NCBI GenBank assembly: GCA_037482215.1
Contig: CP148074.1
Span: 3,658,001-3,722,000 of the forward strand
Source: Pseudomonas mendocina
GTDB taxonomy: Bacteria; Pseudomonadota; Gammaproteobacteria; Pseudomonadales; Pseudomonadaceae
DNA length: 64,000 nt
Direction: 5' to 3'
The notes below the pieces were generated by a model. The model was not told the DNA's origin, ran no database searches, and saw only the letters and a program-made list of their open reading frames with translations. Of this stretch, positions 15,491 through 26,027 are shown in pieces. The translations under genes and the position numbers were made by a program. Every line of letters starts with the position of its first letter. The stretch's first letter is position 1.

Positions 15491-15519
15491 AGAATACCGA
15501 CTAGCGCCCCTTGTAACAA
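15491..15519 (-). promoter_or_regulatory. Promoter of rnpB
   Basis: Minus-strand TTGTTA (15514-15519) and TATTCT (15491-15496) are separated by 17 bp. The predicted start at about 15484 coincides with the expected 5' end of RNase P RNA. The -35 element lies directly after the rsmI stop codon and is part of a 13-nt dyad, CCTTGTTACAAGG (15509-15521). Confidence 0.65.
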
Positions 15520-15522
15520 GGC

Positions 15523-16395
15523 TTAACCGTCCTTCTGGCGCTCTAAGGCAACCTGATAGAGCAGGTTTTTGCGCACGCCTGTGATCTCGGCAGCCAGCGC
15601 AGCTGCCCGCTTGAGCGGCATTTCTGCCAGCAACAGATCCAGCACCCGCATCGCCTCGGCACTCACGGCATCATCCCCTTCCGGTGCCTGCCATCCTGCC
15701 ACCAACACTACACATTCGCCGCGCTGCTGATTGGCGTCAGCCGCCACCCATTTAGCAAGATCAGCCAACGGCATCCCCTGCAGGGTCTCAAAGGTTTTGG
15801 TCAGCTCACGCGCTAATAAAGCCGGACGTTCAGCGCCAAATACATCGCGCATATCCTGCAAGCATTCCAAGATCCGATGCGGTGCTTCATAAAAGATGAG
15901 CGTCCGTGGCTCTTCCCTGACCTGCTCGAGACGCGCCCTGCGCCCCACAGCCTTGGCTGGCAAAAAACCTTCGAAGATAAATCGATCAGAAGGCAAACCC
16001 GCCGAAGACAAGGCCGCAATCAAGGCACAGGCACCAGGCACTGGCACCACTCTAATACCCGCTTCGCGTGCCTGACGCACCAAATGATAGCCAGGATCAG
16101 AAATGAGCGGCGTTCCAGCATCCGAGATAAGCGCCACATCGTCACCCGCAAGCAGACGCGCCAAAAAGCGACCACCCTGATCGCGCTCATTGTGCTCATG
16201 ACAAGGCGCCGACGGCGTAGAAATACCAAAGTGCTGCAACAACTTGGCTGAATGCCGAGTATCTTCGGCGGCAATCAGTGCAACGCTTTTCAAGACACCT
16301 AATGCCCTGGCCGTTATGTCATCCAGATTACCGATCGGCGTTGCCACAACATAAAGGCAACCCGGTGTGGAATGAGTGGTCGCAGGTACAGTCAC
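15523..16395 (-). CDS. rsmI: 16S rRNA 2'-O-methyltransferase RsmI
   Basis: Tetrapyrrole-methylase-fold enzyme that methylates the 2'-OH of C1402 in 16S rRNA. The 290 residues include the N-terminal [53 protein letters not shown] and the central [18 protein letters not shown]. Length and motifs match RsmI. It is transcribed divergently from lpoA, a common arrangement in gammaproteobacteria. Confidence 0.95.
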   Translation of the reverse strand: MTVPATTHSTPGCLYVVATPIGNLDDITARALGVLKSVALIAAEDTRHSAKLLQHFGISTPSAPCHEHNERDQGGRFLARLLAGDDVALISDAGTPLISDPGYHLVRQAREAGIRVVPVPGACALIAALSSAGLPSDRFIFEGFLPAKAVGRRARLEQVREEPRTLIFYEAPHRILECLQDMRDVFGAERPALLARELTKTFETLQGMPLADLAKWVAADANQQRGECVVLVAGWQAPEGDDAVSAEAMRVLDLLLAEMPLKRAAALAAEITGVRKNLLYQVALERQKDG

Positions 16396-16515
16396 AAGCC
16401 AGGCCCCTGAAATTAAAAAGGTATTGTATCTCGATATCGCCGCCTCAAGATCGCGAGATAGCGCACTGTTGGGTACAATTAAACATCCAACAGGATCAAG
16501 TAACAGGACCTTTAC

Positions 16516-18327
16516 ATGATCGCACGCCTGCGCCCACTTTCCATTTTCTGCTTTGCAGGCCTGCTGGCTGCCTGCTCCAGCTCACCATCATCCAGCCTGG
16601 GAGAGCTTCCGCGCACACCTCAGGCCAGCGTTGACCAACTGCTGCAACAAGCTGCAAACAGCCCAGCTGAACAAGCCAACCCGTTGCGACTATCTGCTGC
16701 AGACACTGCATTCAAACAAAATGATTTCAGTCGCGCGTACAGCATCCTTGACCAAGTCTCGCTCGACGGCCTCAAGCCTGCGCAACAGATTTTCGCGAGT
16801 ACCCTGCGTGCTGAACTGGAACTAAAGCGCAACAAACCACAAGCGGCACTGCGAGCACTCGCACATCCTAGCCTCGAGCGCCTGGGCGAACTCCCCGTTG
16901 AGCAGCAAGTTCGCACCCAACAAGCCCGCGCCAATGCTCTTCAGGCTGATGGACGCAGCCTGGCAGCCGCTAAAGAACGCGTTTTTATCGCTCCTCTGCT
17001 TAACGGCGCTGCGGCAAGCGATAACCACAACACTATTTGGGCACTCGTTTCCAGCCTGCCATTGGCGCAACTAGAGCCGACAGGTGACGCTGACTTGGAT
17101 GGCTGGCTGTCATTAGCCAAAGGCTTTAAAAGCAGTGGCACACTTGAGCTGCAACAAGCTGCAATTAACAGCTGGGTCGCAGCCAACCCACAGCATCCAG
17201 CTGCAGTCAATTTGCCTAAAGCGTTGGTTGATTTGAAAAAAATCTCAGCCCAGCAAATTAACCAAATCGCATTGCTGCTTCCTCAGGAAGGTCAATTGGC
17301 CAGCGTAGCCCGCGCCCTGCGCGATGGTTTTATGGCGGCTCATTTTCAAGCCCAACAGGCCGGGCAGAACCCGCCTGAAATCCGCCTCTACGATAGCGCC
17401 CGCATCGGCTCGATGGATAACTTCTACAACCAAGCCAAGGCAGATGGCGTACAACTGGTTGTAGGCCCATTGGAGAAGAATCTCGTCAGCCAGCTCAACA
17501 GCCGCGAACAACTGCCTATTACCACCCTCGCACTGAATTACAGCGAGAACGCCCACGAAGGGCCAGCGCAACTGTTCCAGTTTGGCCTCGCAGCTGAAGA
17601 TGAAGCACGCGAAGTGTCGCGCCGCGCTTGGTCCGACGGCATGCGCCGTGCCGTTGCTTTGGTTCCGAGTGGCGACTGGGGCAACCGAGTTCTGGCCGCA
17701 TTTCGCCAAGACTGGGAGGCCAAAGGAGGCACCCTGATTGCAGCTGAGCACGTAGATCAGCCGGTAGAACTGGCTCGCCAGATTGCCGACCTGTTCCAAT
17801 TACGGGAAAGCGAAGCCCGTGGTCAGGCCTTGCAAGAAACCCTTGGCAAGACCGTGGCCGCCACGCCTGCACGGCGCAACGACATTGACTTTATCTTCCT
17901 CGCTGCAACCCCTCAGCAGGCCCAACAAATCAAGCCTACCCTAGCCTTTCAGTACGCTGGTGACGTTCCCGTATATGCCACTTCACACCTGTACAGCGGC
18001 GTCTACAACCAGTCCCAGTACATGGACATGAATGGCATTCAGTTCTGCGAGACCCCATGGCTGCTTAACGTAAACGACCCGTTGCGCCAACAAGCCGCCA
18101 GCCAATGGCCACAAGCCACCGGCAGCCTTGGCCGCCTGTATGCGATGGGCGCCGATGCGTACCGCCTAGCACCACGCCTGGGCCAACTTAAAGCACTGCC
18201 TGAGACCCAGCTACAGGGTCTGACTGGCAACCTCAGCCTGGGCCAAGGCCAGCGCATTGAGCGCCAACTGCCATGGGCTGAGTTCCGTGACGGACAAGTA
18301 CAGGCACTGCCAGAGCGCCTCAACTGA
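16516..18327 (+). CDS. lpoA: Penicillin-binding protein activator LpoA (YraM/LppC)
   Basis: Outer-membrane lipoprotein; in E. coli LpoA reaches through the periplasm to stimulate the synthase PBP1A. The 603 residues begin with a signal and lipobox (FAGLLAAC, Cys near 19), followed by a helical TPR-like N-terminal part (about 40-240) and a C-terminal domain with the fold of periplasmic binding proteins ([20 protein letters not shown] onward, with [12 protein letters not shown] and [14 protein letters not shown]). It is the first gene of a four-gene plus-strand set. P. aeruginosa family members are annotated the same way; direct partner choice here is inference. Confidence 0.9.
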   Translation: MIARLRPLSIFCFAGLLAACSSSPSSSLGELPRTPQASVDQLLQQAANSPAEQANPLRLSAADTAFKQNDFSRAYSILDQVSLDGLKPAQQIFASTLRAELELKRNKPQAALRALAHPSLERLGELPVEQQVRTQQARANALQADGRSLAAAKERVFIAPLLNGAAASDNHNTIWALVSSLPLAQLEPTGDADLDGWLSLAKGFKSSGTLELQQAAINSWVAANPQHPAAVNLPKALVDLKKISAQQINQIALLLPQEGQLASVARALRDGFMAAHFQAQQAGQNPPEIRLYDSARIGSMDNFYNQAKADGVQLVVGPLEKNLVSQLNSREQLPITTLALNYSENAHEGPAQLFQFGLAAEDEAREVSRRAWSDGMRRAVALVPSGDWGNRVLAAFRQDWEAKGGTLIAAEHVDQPVELARQIADLFQLRESEARGQALQETLGKTVAATPARRNDIDFIFLAATPQQAQQIKPTLAFQYAGDVPVYATSHLYSGVYNQSQYMDMNGIQFCETPWLLNVNDPLRQQAASQWPQATGSLGRLYAMGADAYRLAPRLGQLKALPETQLQGLTGNLSLGQGQRIERQLPWAEFRDGQVQALPERLN

Positions 18328-18331
18328 CCCC

Positions 18332-19850
<1,519 letters not shown>

Positions 19851-19864
19851 AGCCAGCTACAAAT

Positions 19865-19896
19865 AAAAAAGGCGATCATCAGATCGCCTTTTTTAT
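19865..19896. terminator. Bidirectional terminator between dolP and sspB
   Basis: Perfect 7-bp stem GGCGATC/GATCGCC with loop ATCA at 19871-19888, flanked by an A-run on the left and TTTTTT on the right. It can end both the plus-strand dolP transcript and the minus-strand sspB transcript. Confidence 0.9.
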
Positions 19897-20297
19897 TATT
19901 TGACCACTTTCAGACTTGGCCGGCCCGTCGGACGTGGCGGCTCATTATCCGGCGGATCAATATCATCTTCGTCATCATCCAAAACCGGTGGCTCGGCATC
20001 AAACACCATGCCCTGCCCGTTCTCTCGAGCATAAATCGCCAAAACAGCTGCCGATGGTATGTACAGACTCTGAGGAACGCCAGAAAAACGCCCTTCAAAA
20101 CTGATTGCCTCATTATCCATATGCAGATGGCGGACTGCGTTCGGAGAAATATTCAGGACAATCTGGCCATCTTTAGCAAAGCCAGCGGGAACACTGACCC
20201 CTTCAAAGTCAGAGTTCACCAATAAATGAGGTGTGCAGTCATTGTCGACAATCCACTCATACAGAGCACGTACCAGATAAGGACGACTCGACTTCAT
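19896..20297 (-). CDS. sspB: ClpXP protease specificity-enhancing factor SspB
   Basis: Adaptor that binds ssrA-tagged and other substrates and delivers them to ClpXP. It has the N-terminal substrate-binding domain (RPYLVRALYEWIVDNDCTPH, GVSVPAGF, LNISPNAVRHL) and an acidic flexible linker (DDDEDDIDPPDNEPP). It ends with the ClpX-docking tail GRPSLKVVK. I choose the ATG at 20295-20297 (133 aa) because GGAGG lies five bases upstream; two upstream in-frame ATGs have worse spacing. It is the second gene after sspA. Confidence 0.95.
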   Translation of the reverse strand: MKSSRPYLVRALYEWIVDNDCTPHLLVNSDFEGVSVPAGFAKDGQIVLNISPNAVRHLHMDNEAISFEGRFSGVPQSLYIPSAAVLAIYARENGQGMVFDAEPPVLDDDEDDIDPPDNEPPRPTGRPSLKVVK

Positions 20298-20312
20298 CAT
20301 GACCTCCATGCG

Positions 20313-20930
20313 TTAACGCATTTCACGCTCAGCAGGCGAAAGACTTGCCTGAAATGCCTCACGGGCAAACTGGCGCTCCATATAATCCAGCAATGGCTTA
20401 GCCTGCCTCGGTAGCTCAATACCCAAAACAGGCAAACGCCACAAAATAGGCAGCAAACAGCAATCAACAAGGCTCATTTCGTCACTCAGAAAAAAAGCCT
20501 TATCGGCAAACAACGGCGATACACCTGTCAGACTCTCACGCAATTCCTTACGCGCTTGCGCTCGCGCCGCATCTTTAGACCGCGCATCAAGAATCTGATC
20601 CACCAGGACACACCAATCGCGCTGAATGCGATGAATCAGCAGTCGGCTATTGCCGCGTGCAACAGGATATACCGGCAGTAGTGGTGGATGTGGATAACGC
20701 TCATCCAGATACTCCATCACCACCGTCGACTCATACAACGCAAGATCACGATCAACTAGCGTTGGCAGACTGGCATAGGGATTAACTTCTAACAGCTTGG
20801 CAGGATAACGGTTCTTGTCGACGCTAATAACTTCAGCGGCAACGCCTTTTTCTGCCAAAACGATACGCACACGATGGGAATAATGATCGGTGGGATCTGA
20901 GTAACAGGCCAACCGGTTGGTCACGGCCAT
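20313..20930 (-). CDS. sspA: Stringent starvation protein A
   Basis: RNA-polymerase-associated protein with a glutathione-S-transferase fold; a regulator of stationary-phase and stress genes. The 205 residues show the thioredoxin-like half ([42 protein letters not shown]) and the helical half ([34 protein letters not shown]). The ATG at 20928-20930 follows GAGG with good spacing. It is followed after 15 bp by sspB. Confidence 0.93.
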   Translation of the reverse strand: MAVTNRLACYSDPTDHYSHRVRIVLAEKGVAAEVISVDKNRYPAKLLEVNPYASLPTLVDRDLALYESTVVMEYLDERYPHPPLLPVYPVARGNSRLLIHRIQRDWCVLVDQILDARSKDAARAQARKELRESLTGVSPLFADKAFFLSDEMSLVDCCLLPILWRLPVLGIELPRQAKPLLDYMERQFAREAFQASLSPAEREMR

Positions 20931-20970
20931 GGTGATCCTCCTCACTTGTAGGGATATTTACAGCAGAATG

Positions 20971-20998
20971 AACTGCGCGCCCCGAAGGGCGCGCAGTT
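20971..20998 (-). terminator. Terminator of the cytochrome bc1 operon
   Basis: A perfect 12-bp stem, read on the minus strand AACTGCGCGCCC then the loop TTCG then GGGCGCGCAGTT. A UUCG loop closed by C-G is exceptionally stable. There is only a weak T-run after it. It lies 20 bp downstream of the petC stop and 40 bp upstream of sspA. Confidence 0.8.
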
Positions 20999-21018
20999 TG
21001 ACAACGAATCAGGAAGGA

Positions 21019-21798
21019 TTAATGAACGTCCTTCCAGTACTCACGCTTGAGCAGATAGGCGAACACAAAGAAGAACGCCAGATACAGCAGAACGTAGGTA
21101 CCGATACGCTGGCTTTCCAGCTTAACCGGGTTAGCAGAGTAAGCGAGGAAGGTCACCAGATTCTGGATCTTCTCGTCAAACTCCTCAGTACTCAGAGAGC
21201 CTGGAGTCGCTTCGACCGTCAACTGATCGCACGCCTCATGAGTAATCGGCGTACCAGTCAGAGGATCAAACTGCTTCTTGCCATCCTCTACGACCTGAAC
21301 CTGCTTACAACCGATGTACTGACGACCCTGCAGGCCGACCAACACGTTAGGCATACCCACGTTCGGGAACACCTTGTTGTTAGCACCCAGCGGGCGAGCT
21401 GGGTCTTCATAGAAGGTACGCAGATAGGTGTAGAGCCAGTCAGTACCACGTACACGGGCAACCAGCGTCAGATCGGGCGGCGCAGCACCAAACCAAACCT
21501 TGGCATCACTCGGACGCATACCGATCTTCATGTGATCACCGATTTTGGCACCAGTGAACGCAATGTTTTTGAGCATGATTTCGTGCGGAATACCCAGGTC
21601 ATCAGCAACACGCTCATAACGCTGGTACTGCGCAGAGTGGCAACCCATGCAGTAGTTGGCAAAGGTACGAGCACCATCTTGCATAGCTGCCTTATCGGTC
21701 AGGTCGATATCAACCTTATCCAGCGGGTAGGTGCTAGCAGCACCCATCGCAAAGGCTGGCAGTGCAGCGATAACAAATGCAGCAAATAGCTTTTTCAT
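21019..21798 (-). CDS. petC: Cytochrome c1 of the bc1 complex
   Basis: Membrane-anchored c-type cytochrome that takes electrons from the Rieske protein and passes them to soluble cytochromes. The start MKKLFAAFVIAALPAFAMG gives a cleavable signal peptide and 259 aa; longer readings lie in petB. The heme site is YCMGCHSAQ (about residues 44-52). The C-terminal anchor is YVLLYLAFFFVFAYLLKREYW. The ATG shares one base with the petB stop. Confidence 0.96.
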   Translation of the reverse strand: MKKLFAAFVIAALPAFAMGAASTYPLDKVDIDLTDKAAMQDGARTFANYCMGCHSAQYQRYERVADDLGIPHEIMLKNIAFTGAKIGDHMKIGMRPSDAKVWFGAAPPDLTLVARVRGTDWLYTYLRTFYEDPARPLGANNKVFPNVGMPNVLVGLQGRQYIGCKQVQVVEDGKKQFDPLTGTPITHEACDQLTVEATPGSLSTEEFDEKIQNLVTFLAYSANPVKLESQRIGTYVLLYLAFFFVFAYLLKREYWKDVH

Positions 21799-23012
21799 CA
21801 GCCAGTCACCCTTTCCGGAACGGGTTTGGTCTTCTCGATTTTGGTGTAGAACGGCATCAGGATGAAGTACGCGAAGTACAGGAAGGTACATACCTGAGAC
21901 AGCAGCGTACGACCCGGAGTCGGCGCCAGAACGCCCAACACACCCAGAATCACGAAAGACACACAGAAGATCAGCAACCAGACCTTGCTCAGCCAGCCTT
22001 TGTAGCGCATGGATTTAACCGGGCTACGATCCAGCCATGGCAACACGAACAGGACAGCAATTGCTGCACCCATGGCAATTACACCCAGCAGCTTATCCGG
22101 AACAGCGCGCAGGATTGCGTAGAACGGGGTGAAGTACCAAACCGGAGCGATGTGCTCAGGCGTTTTGAACGGGTTAGCCGCTTCGAAGTTAGGCTTCTCG
22201 AGGAAATAACCACCCATTTCCGGGAAGAAGAAAATCACGAAGCAGAACACAAAGAGGAACACCACTACGCCAACGATGTCTTTAACGGTGTAGTACGGGT
22301 GGAATGGAATGCCGTCCAGCGGAATACCGTTCGCATCCTTGTTCTTCTTGATCTCAATGCCGTCTGGGTTGTTCGAGCCAACTTCATGCAGAGCCAGGAT
22401 GTGCAGAACAACCAGACCCAGAATCACGATAGGCAGAGCAACAACGTGCAACGCAAAGAAGCGGTTCAGGGTAATGCCGGAGATCAGGTAGTCACCACGG
22501 ATCCACTGAGTCAGGTCATCACCAATGACTGGAATGGCACCGAACAGGGAAATAATTACCTGAGCACCCCAGTAGGACATCTGACCCCATGGCAGCAGGT
22601 AGCCCATGAAGGCTTCAGCCATCAGCATCAGATAGATCAGCATACCGAAGATCCACACCAGCTCACGCGGCTTCTGGTAGGAGCCATAGAGCAGACCGCG
22701 GAACATGTGCAGGTATACGACAACGAAGAATGCCGAAGCACCGGTGGAGTGCATGTAGCGCAGAATCCAACCGTACTCAACGTCTCGCATGATGTATTCG
22801 ACCGAAGCAAATGCTTCTTCAGCCGAAGGGGTGAAGCTCATGGTCAGCCAAACACCGGTGACGATCTGGTTTACCAGAACGAGCAGTGCCAGAGAACCAA
22901 AGAAGTAGAAGAAGTTGAAGTTCTTCGGGGCATAGTACTTGGAGAGATGGTCTTCCCACATTTTGGTCGCGGGAAAGCGCGCATCAACCCATTCCATGAA
23001 TTTACTCATCAT
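21798..23012 (-). CDS. petB: Cytochrome b of the bc1 complex
   Basis: Quinol-oxidising and quinone-reducing subunit with two b hemes and eight transmembrane helices. The 404 residues contain the histidine pairs in HSTGASAFFVVVYLHMFRG and HVVALPIVILGLVVLHILALH, the Qo-site LLPWGQMSYWGAQVI, and the PEW-like motif as PVWYF near residue 290. C-terminal helices are present. Either of two adjacent ATGs could start it; it overlaps petA by about 4 bp. Confidence 0.96.
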   Translation of the reverse strand: MMSKFMEWVDARFPATKMWEDHLSKYYAPKNFNFFYFFGSLALLVLVNQIVTGVWLTMSFTPSAEEAFASVEYIMRDVEYGWILRYMHSTGASAFFVVVYLHMFRGLLYGSYQKPRELVWIFGMLIYLMLMAEAFMGYLLPWGQMSYWGAQVIISLFGAIPVIGDDLTQWIRGDYLISGITLNRFFALHVVALPIVILGLVVLHILALHEVGSNNPDGIEIKKNKDANGIPLDGIPFHPYYTVKDIVGVVVFLFVFCFVIFFFPEMGGYFLEKPNFEAANPFKTPEHIAPVWYFTPFYAILRAVPDKLLGVIAMGAAIAVLFVLPWLDRSPVKSMRYKGWLSKVWLLIFCVSFVILGVLGVLAPTPGRTLLSQVCTFLYFAYFILMPFYTKIEKTKPVPERVTG

Positions 23013-23602
23013 GCTTGCTCCTGATCCACACCGATGACGATTACATCGTCACTCTCATACATGTGCGGCGGCACTGGCAGGTTCAACGGCGCAGGCTGGG
23101 CCTTATAAACACGACCTGCGAGGTCATAACGCGAACCATGGCATGGGCAGAAATAGCCACCAACCCAATCGGCACCCAGATCAGCAGGAGCCACTTCCGG
23201 ACGGAAAGATGGCGCACAACCCAGGTGAGTACACAAACCAACGAGCAGCAGGATTTCCGGCTTGATCGAACGGGTTTTCGGATCGACATAAGTCGGTTGA
23301 ACGGAAGCTTTGGATTCAAAGTCCGCCAACTGCCCTTCGATCTTCACCAGATTACCGAGGATTTCCTCGGTACGGCGCACAACAAACACCGGTTGCCCAC
23401 GCCACTCAGCAACCATCTGCTGGCCTGGCTCAACCTTGCTGACGTTCACCTTAACGGGTGCCCCAGCAGCTTTAGCCTTGGCGCTCGGGAACCAGGACCC
23501 TACGAACGGGACCGCGGCACCCACCGCTCCTGCAGCACCCACCACGGAGGTGGCCGCTACCAGAAAGCGACGCCGGCCTGCATTCACGCCGTCATTGCTC
23601 AT
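23009..23602 (-). CDS. petA: Rieske iron-sulfur subunit of the bc1 complex
   Basis: 2Fe-2S protein anchored by one N-terminal helix that shuttles electrons from quinol to cytochrome c1. It has a twin-arginine-type N-terminus (GRRRFLVAATSVVGAAGAVG) that also acts as anchor. The two cluster-binding boxes are CTHLGCAP and CPCHGSRYD (about residues 123-130 and 153-161). At 197 aa it is normal. First gene of the petABC operon. Confidence 0.97.
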   Translation of the reverse strand: MSNDGVNAGRRRFLVAATSVVGAAGAVGAAVPFVGSWFPSAKAKAAGAPVKVNVSKVEPGQQMVAEWRGQPVFVVRRTEEILGNLVKIEGQLADFESKASVQPTYVDPKTRSIKPEILLLVGLCTHLGCAPSFRPEVAPADLGADWVGGYFCPCHGSRYDLAGRVYKAQPAPLNLPVPPHMYESDDVIVIGVDQEQA

Positions 23603-23627
23603 TCAGTCGTCTCCCATCAGCTCTTAT

Positions 23628-23671
23628 GGCCTGTACACAGGCCTATACTTGGTAAAAATCATTTCGCGCAA
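23628..23671 (-). promoter_or_regulatory. Promoter of petABC with overlapping inverted repeat
   Basis: Minus-strand TTGCGC (23666-23671) and TATAGG (23642-23647) are 18 bp apart. Directly over the predicted start lies a perfect dyad with 7-bp arms, GGCCTGT-AC-ACAGGCC (23628-23643), touching the -10 hexamer. The dyad could be an operator or an early hairpin in the leader; the binding protein is unknown. Confidence 0.55.
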
Positions 23672-23801
23672 AAAATTTGCCAAATGGTAAAGAAAAGCCC
23701 CTCTACTGACAAGGAATTACCCTCTCAGAACAGTCGCAACCCCTTACAAATCAGGCCCTGCACGTATGCGGCATGATGCCGCACAAGCATTCTACGCCCA
23801 T

Positions 23802-23838
23802 AAAAAACGCCCAGATCCACAAGGAGTCTGGGCGTTTT
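23802..23838 (-). terminator. Terminator of rplM-rpsI
   Basis: Stem CGCCCAGA/TCTGGGCG (23808-23815 and 23827-23834), extended by A-T pairs. Read on the minus strand it is followed by TTTTTT. It lies about 20 bp downstream of the rpsI stop. Confidence 0.9.
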
Positions 23839-23856
23839 GACGAACGCAGTAGCGAA

Positions 23857-24249
23857 TTAACGCTTGGAGTACTGCGGACGCTTACGCGCTTTACGCAGAC
23901 CAACCTTCTTACGTTCAACTTCACGAGCGTCGCGAGTCACGTAGCCTGCTTTACGCAGAGCAGGACGCAGACCTTCGTCGTAGTCCATCAGAGCGCGAGT
24001 GATACCGTGGCGGATTGCGCCAGCTTGACCACTTACACCGCCACCGATAACGGTAACGTAGATATCGAACTTCTCGGTCATCTCAACCAGTTCCAGCGGC
24101 TGACGAACTACCATGCGGGCAGTTTCACGACCGAAGAAATTGTCGAGAGAGCGATTGTTGATGGAGATTTTGCCAGTACCAGCACGCAGGAATACGCGAG
24201 CGGTTGCAGTCTTGCGACGGCCAGTGCCGTAATTTTGAGTCGCCGACAT
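23857..24249 (-). CDS. rpsI: 30S ribosomal protein S9
   Basis: Small-subunit protein whose C-terminal tail reaches the P-site tRNA. The 130 residues start [20 protein letters not shown] and end with the characteristic basic tail [30 protein letters not shown] is also typical. The ATG at 24247-24249 matches the family start. It is 14 bp downstream of rplM. Confidence 0.98.
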   Translation of the reverse strand: MSATQNYGTGRRKTATARVFLRAGTGKISINNRSLDNFFGRETARMVVRQPLELVEMTEKFDIYVTVIGGGVSGQAGAIRHGITRALMDYDEGLRPALRKAGYVTRDAREVERKKVGLRKARKRPQYSKR

Positions 24250-24263
24250 AATCAACTATTCCG

Positions 24264-24692
24264 TTAAAACTTCAGTTCTTGGGGCTGCTGAGCAGTATGA
24301 GGATGAGCAGCACCCGCATAGACTTTCAGCTTACGATACATGTCGCGACCCAGCGGGTTCTTCGGCAGCATGCCTTTAACCGCGGTCTCGATCACGCGCT
24401 CAGGAGCTTTGTCGATCAGCTTTTCAAAGCTGATGGACTTGATGCCGCCCGGGAAACCGGAGTGGGAGTAGTACATCTTGTCGGAGGTTTTTGCACCAGT
24501 AACGCGAACCTGCTCAGCGTTGATGACAACGATGTAGTCGCCAGTATCAACGTGAGGGGTGTACTCAGGCTTGTGCTTGCCACGCAGACGGCTTGCAATC
24601 TCGGTAGCCAGACGACCCAGGGTCTGACCTGCAGCGTCGACGACATACCAGTCGCGCTTAACTGTTTCCGGTTTAGCAGTAAAAGTTTTCAT
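24264..24692 (-). CDS. rplM: 50S ribosomal protein L13
   Basis: Early-assembly large-subunit protein. The 142 residues include [54 protein letters not shown] and [20 protein letters not shown], all standard L13 features. First gene of the rplM-rpsI operon. Confidence 0.98.
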   Translation of the reverse strand: MKTFTAKPETVKRDWYVVDAAGQTLGRLATEIASRLRGKHKPEYTPHVDTGDYIVVINAEQVRVTGAKTSDKMYYSHSGFPGGIKSISFEKLIDKAPERVIETAVKGMLPKNPLGRDMYRKLKVYAGAAHPHTAQQPQELKF

Positions 24693-24741
24693 TCTTTATA
24701 GCCTCAGGGGCCGTCCAGATAAAATAAGACGGCGGATCTTA

Positions 24742-24770
24742 CTGATAAGTGCGTACTTTGACAAGGTCAA
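24742..24770 (-). promoter_or_regulatory. Promoter of rplM-rpsI
   Basis: Minus-strand TTGACC (24765-24770) and TATCAG (24742-24747) are 17 bp apart; an overlapping alternative pair TTGTCA/TAAGAT is also spaced by 17. The leader contains a small hairpin, CCGTC/GACGG, just before rplM. That could correspond to the autoregulatory L13 leader known in bacteria, but I cannot confirm the match. Confidence 0.5.
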
Positions 24771-24939
24771 AGGCAGCCGAAAACAGGCGCTATCGGGGGC
24801 TCGGGTCAGCGCGTCCGTCTTTCGGCAAGATTCTTCGGCAGGCGGCGCATCACTTCCACTGCAGAAAGAGGTGCGCAATTATGCAGATTATGCAGAGAAT
24901 AGCAACCCAATTATCCAAACCGTTCCAAGGAGCCACGTA

Positions 24940-25977
24940 ATGGATTACCGCCAGCTGGGTCGCACCGGTATCAATGTTAGCAGCCTGTGCCTGGGCACCA
25001 TGACCTGGGGTCAGCAAAACACGCCCAGTGAAGGGATCGCCCAGATTGAACGGGCTAAAGCCTACGGCATCAACTTTATTGATACTGCTGAGATGTATCC
25101 GGTCCCTCCGCGCCCTGAAACCTATGGCCGGACCGAAGAGATCATCGGTGAGTACTTTCAAAAGCACGGTGATCGTGCGGATTGGATCCTAGCCAGCAAA
25201 GTGGCAGGGCCTGGCAACTCGATTTCGCATATTCGTGACGGCAATCTTAAGCACAACCGCGAGCACATCGTTGCTGCGCTTGATGCCAGCCTTAAACGCC
25301 TGAAAACCGATTGGATCGATCTTTACCAGCTGCATTGGCCAGAGCGCCCGACCAACTACTTCGGTCAGTTAGGCTACAGCCACACCCCCTCAGAATTCAC
25401 GCCTCTGGAAGAAGTACTTGAGGTACTCAATGACCAAGTTAAAGCGGGCAAAATTCGTCATATCGGCCTGTCTAACGAGACCCCTTGGGGCACAATGAAG
25501 TTTCTGCAATTGGCAGAGCAGTTCGGCTGGCCACGAGCCGCTTCGATTCAAAACCCTTACAACCTGCTTAATCGCTCGTTCGAAGTAGGCCTGGCTGAGG
25601 TAGCCATTCGCGAGCAGTGCGGCTTACTGGCCTACTCTCCCCTCGCCTTCGGCATGCTTTCGGGCAAGTATTCAAATGGCGCTCGCCCTGAGAATGGACG
25701 GATTACTCTGTTCAGCCGCTTTACCCGCTACACCAATCCTGAGTCCGAGGCAGCCTGCGAGCGCTATGTCGCGCTGGCACGGGAGCACAACCTTGATCCG
25801 GCACAGATGGCCTTGGCATTTGTGACCGCCCAACCCTTCGTGACCAGCAATATCATTGGTGCAACCAGCCTGGAGCAACTGGAAAGTAACCTGACCAGCA
25901 GTGAGCTGAAACTCAGCGACGAGGTGTTGGCAAGTATTGAAGCCATTCACCGCTCACAGCCCAACCCAGCCCCCTGA
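24940..25977 (+). CDS. Aldo/keto reductase, Tas-like
   Basis: NADP(H)-dependent oxidoreductase with a TIM-barrel fold; physiological substrate unknown. It begins MDYRQLGRTGINVSSLCLGTMTWG and has the catalytic tetrad residues in FIDTAEMYP (Asp, Tyr), LASKVAG (Lys) and QLHWPERP (His). Overall it resembles E. coli Tas. The ATG at 24940 follows AAGGAG (24927-24932) and gives 345 aa; the open frame upstream lacks AKR features. It stands alone, with a terminator after it. Confidence 0.88.
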   Translation: MDYRQLGRTGINVSSLCLGTMTWGQQNTPSEGIAQIERAKAYGINFIDTAEMYPVPPRPETYGRTEEIIGEYFQKHGDRADWILASKVAGPGNSISHIRDGNLKHNREHIVAALDASLKRLKTDWIDLYQLHWPERPTNYFGQLGYSHTPSEFTPLEEVLEVLNDQVKAGKIRHIGLSNETPWGTMKFLQLAEQFGWPRAASIQNPYNLLNRSFEVGLAEVAIREQCGLLAYSPLAFGMLSGKYSNGARPENGRITLFSRFTRYTNPESEAACERYVALAREHNLDPAQMALAFVTAQPFVTSNIIGATSLEQLESNLTSSELKLSDEVLASIEAIHRSQPNPAP

Positions 25978-25986
25978 TCCATAAAT

Positions 25987-26015
25987 AACAGGCCCCCGCA
26001 TAAGCGGGGCCTGTT
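25987..26015. terminator. Bidirectional terminator between aldo/keto reductase and acyl-CoA dehydrogenase
   Basis: Stem AACAGGCCCC(C)GC / GCGGGGCCTGTT with loop ATAA and a single bulged C. It lies between two convergent genes. The T-run is short on both sides. Confidence 0.75.
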
Positions 26016-26027
26016 AACAACTCATGA

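Noticed and set aside
15339-15584. Plus-strand reading frame over the RNase P region
   Set aside because: The sequence is RNase P RNA on the minus strand; the frame is accidental.
21777-23024. Plus-strand reading frame (415 codons) opposite petB
   Set aside because: The minus strand encodes an unmistakable cytochrome b; the antisense translation is His/Gln-rich and without motifs.
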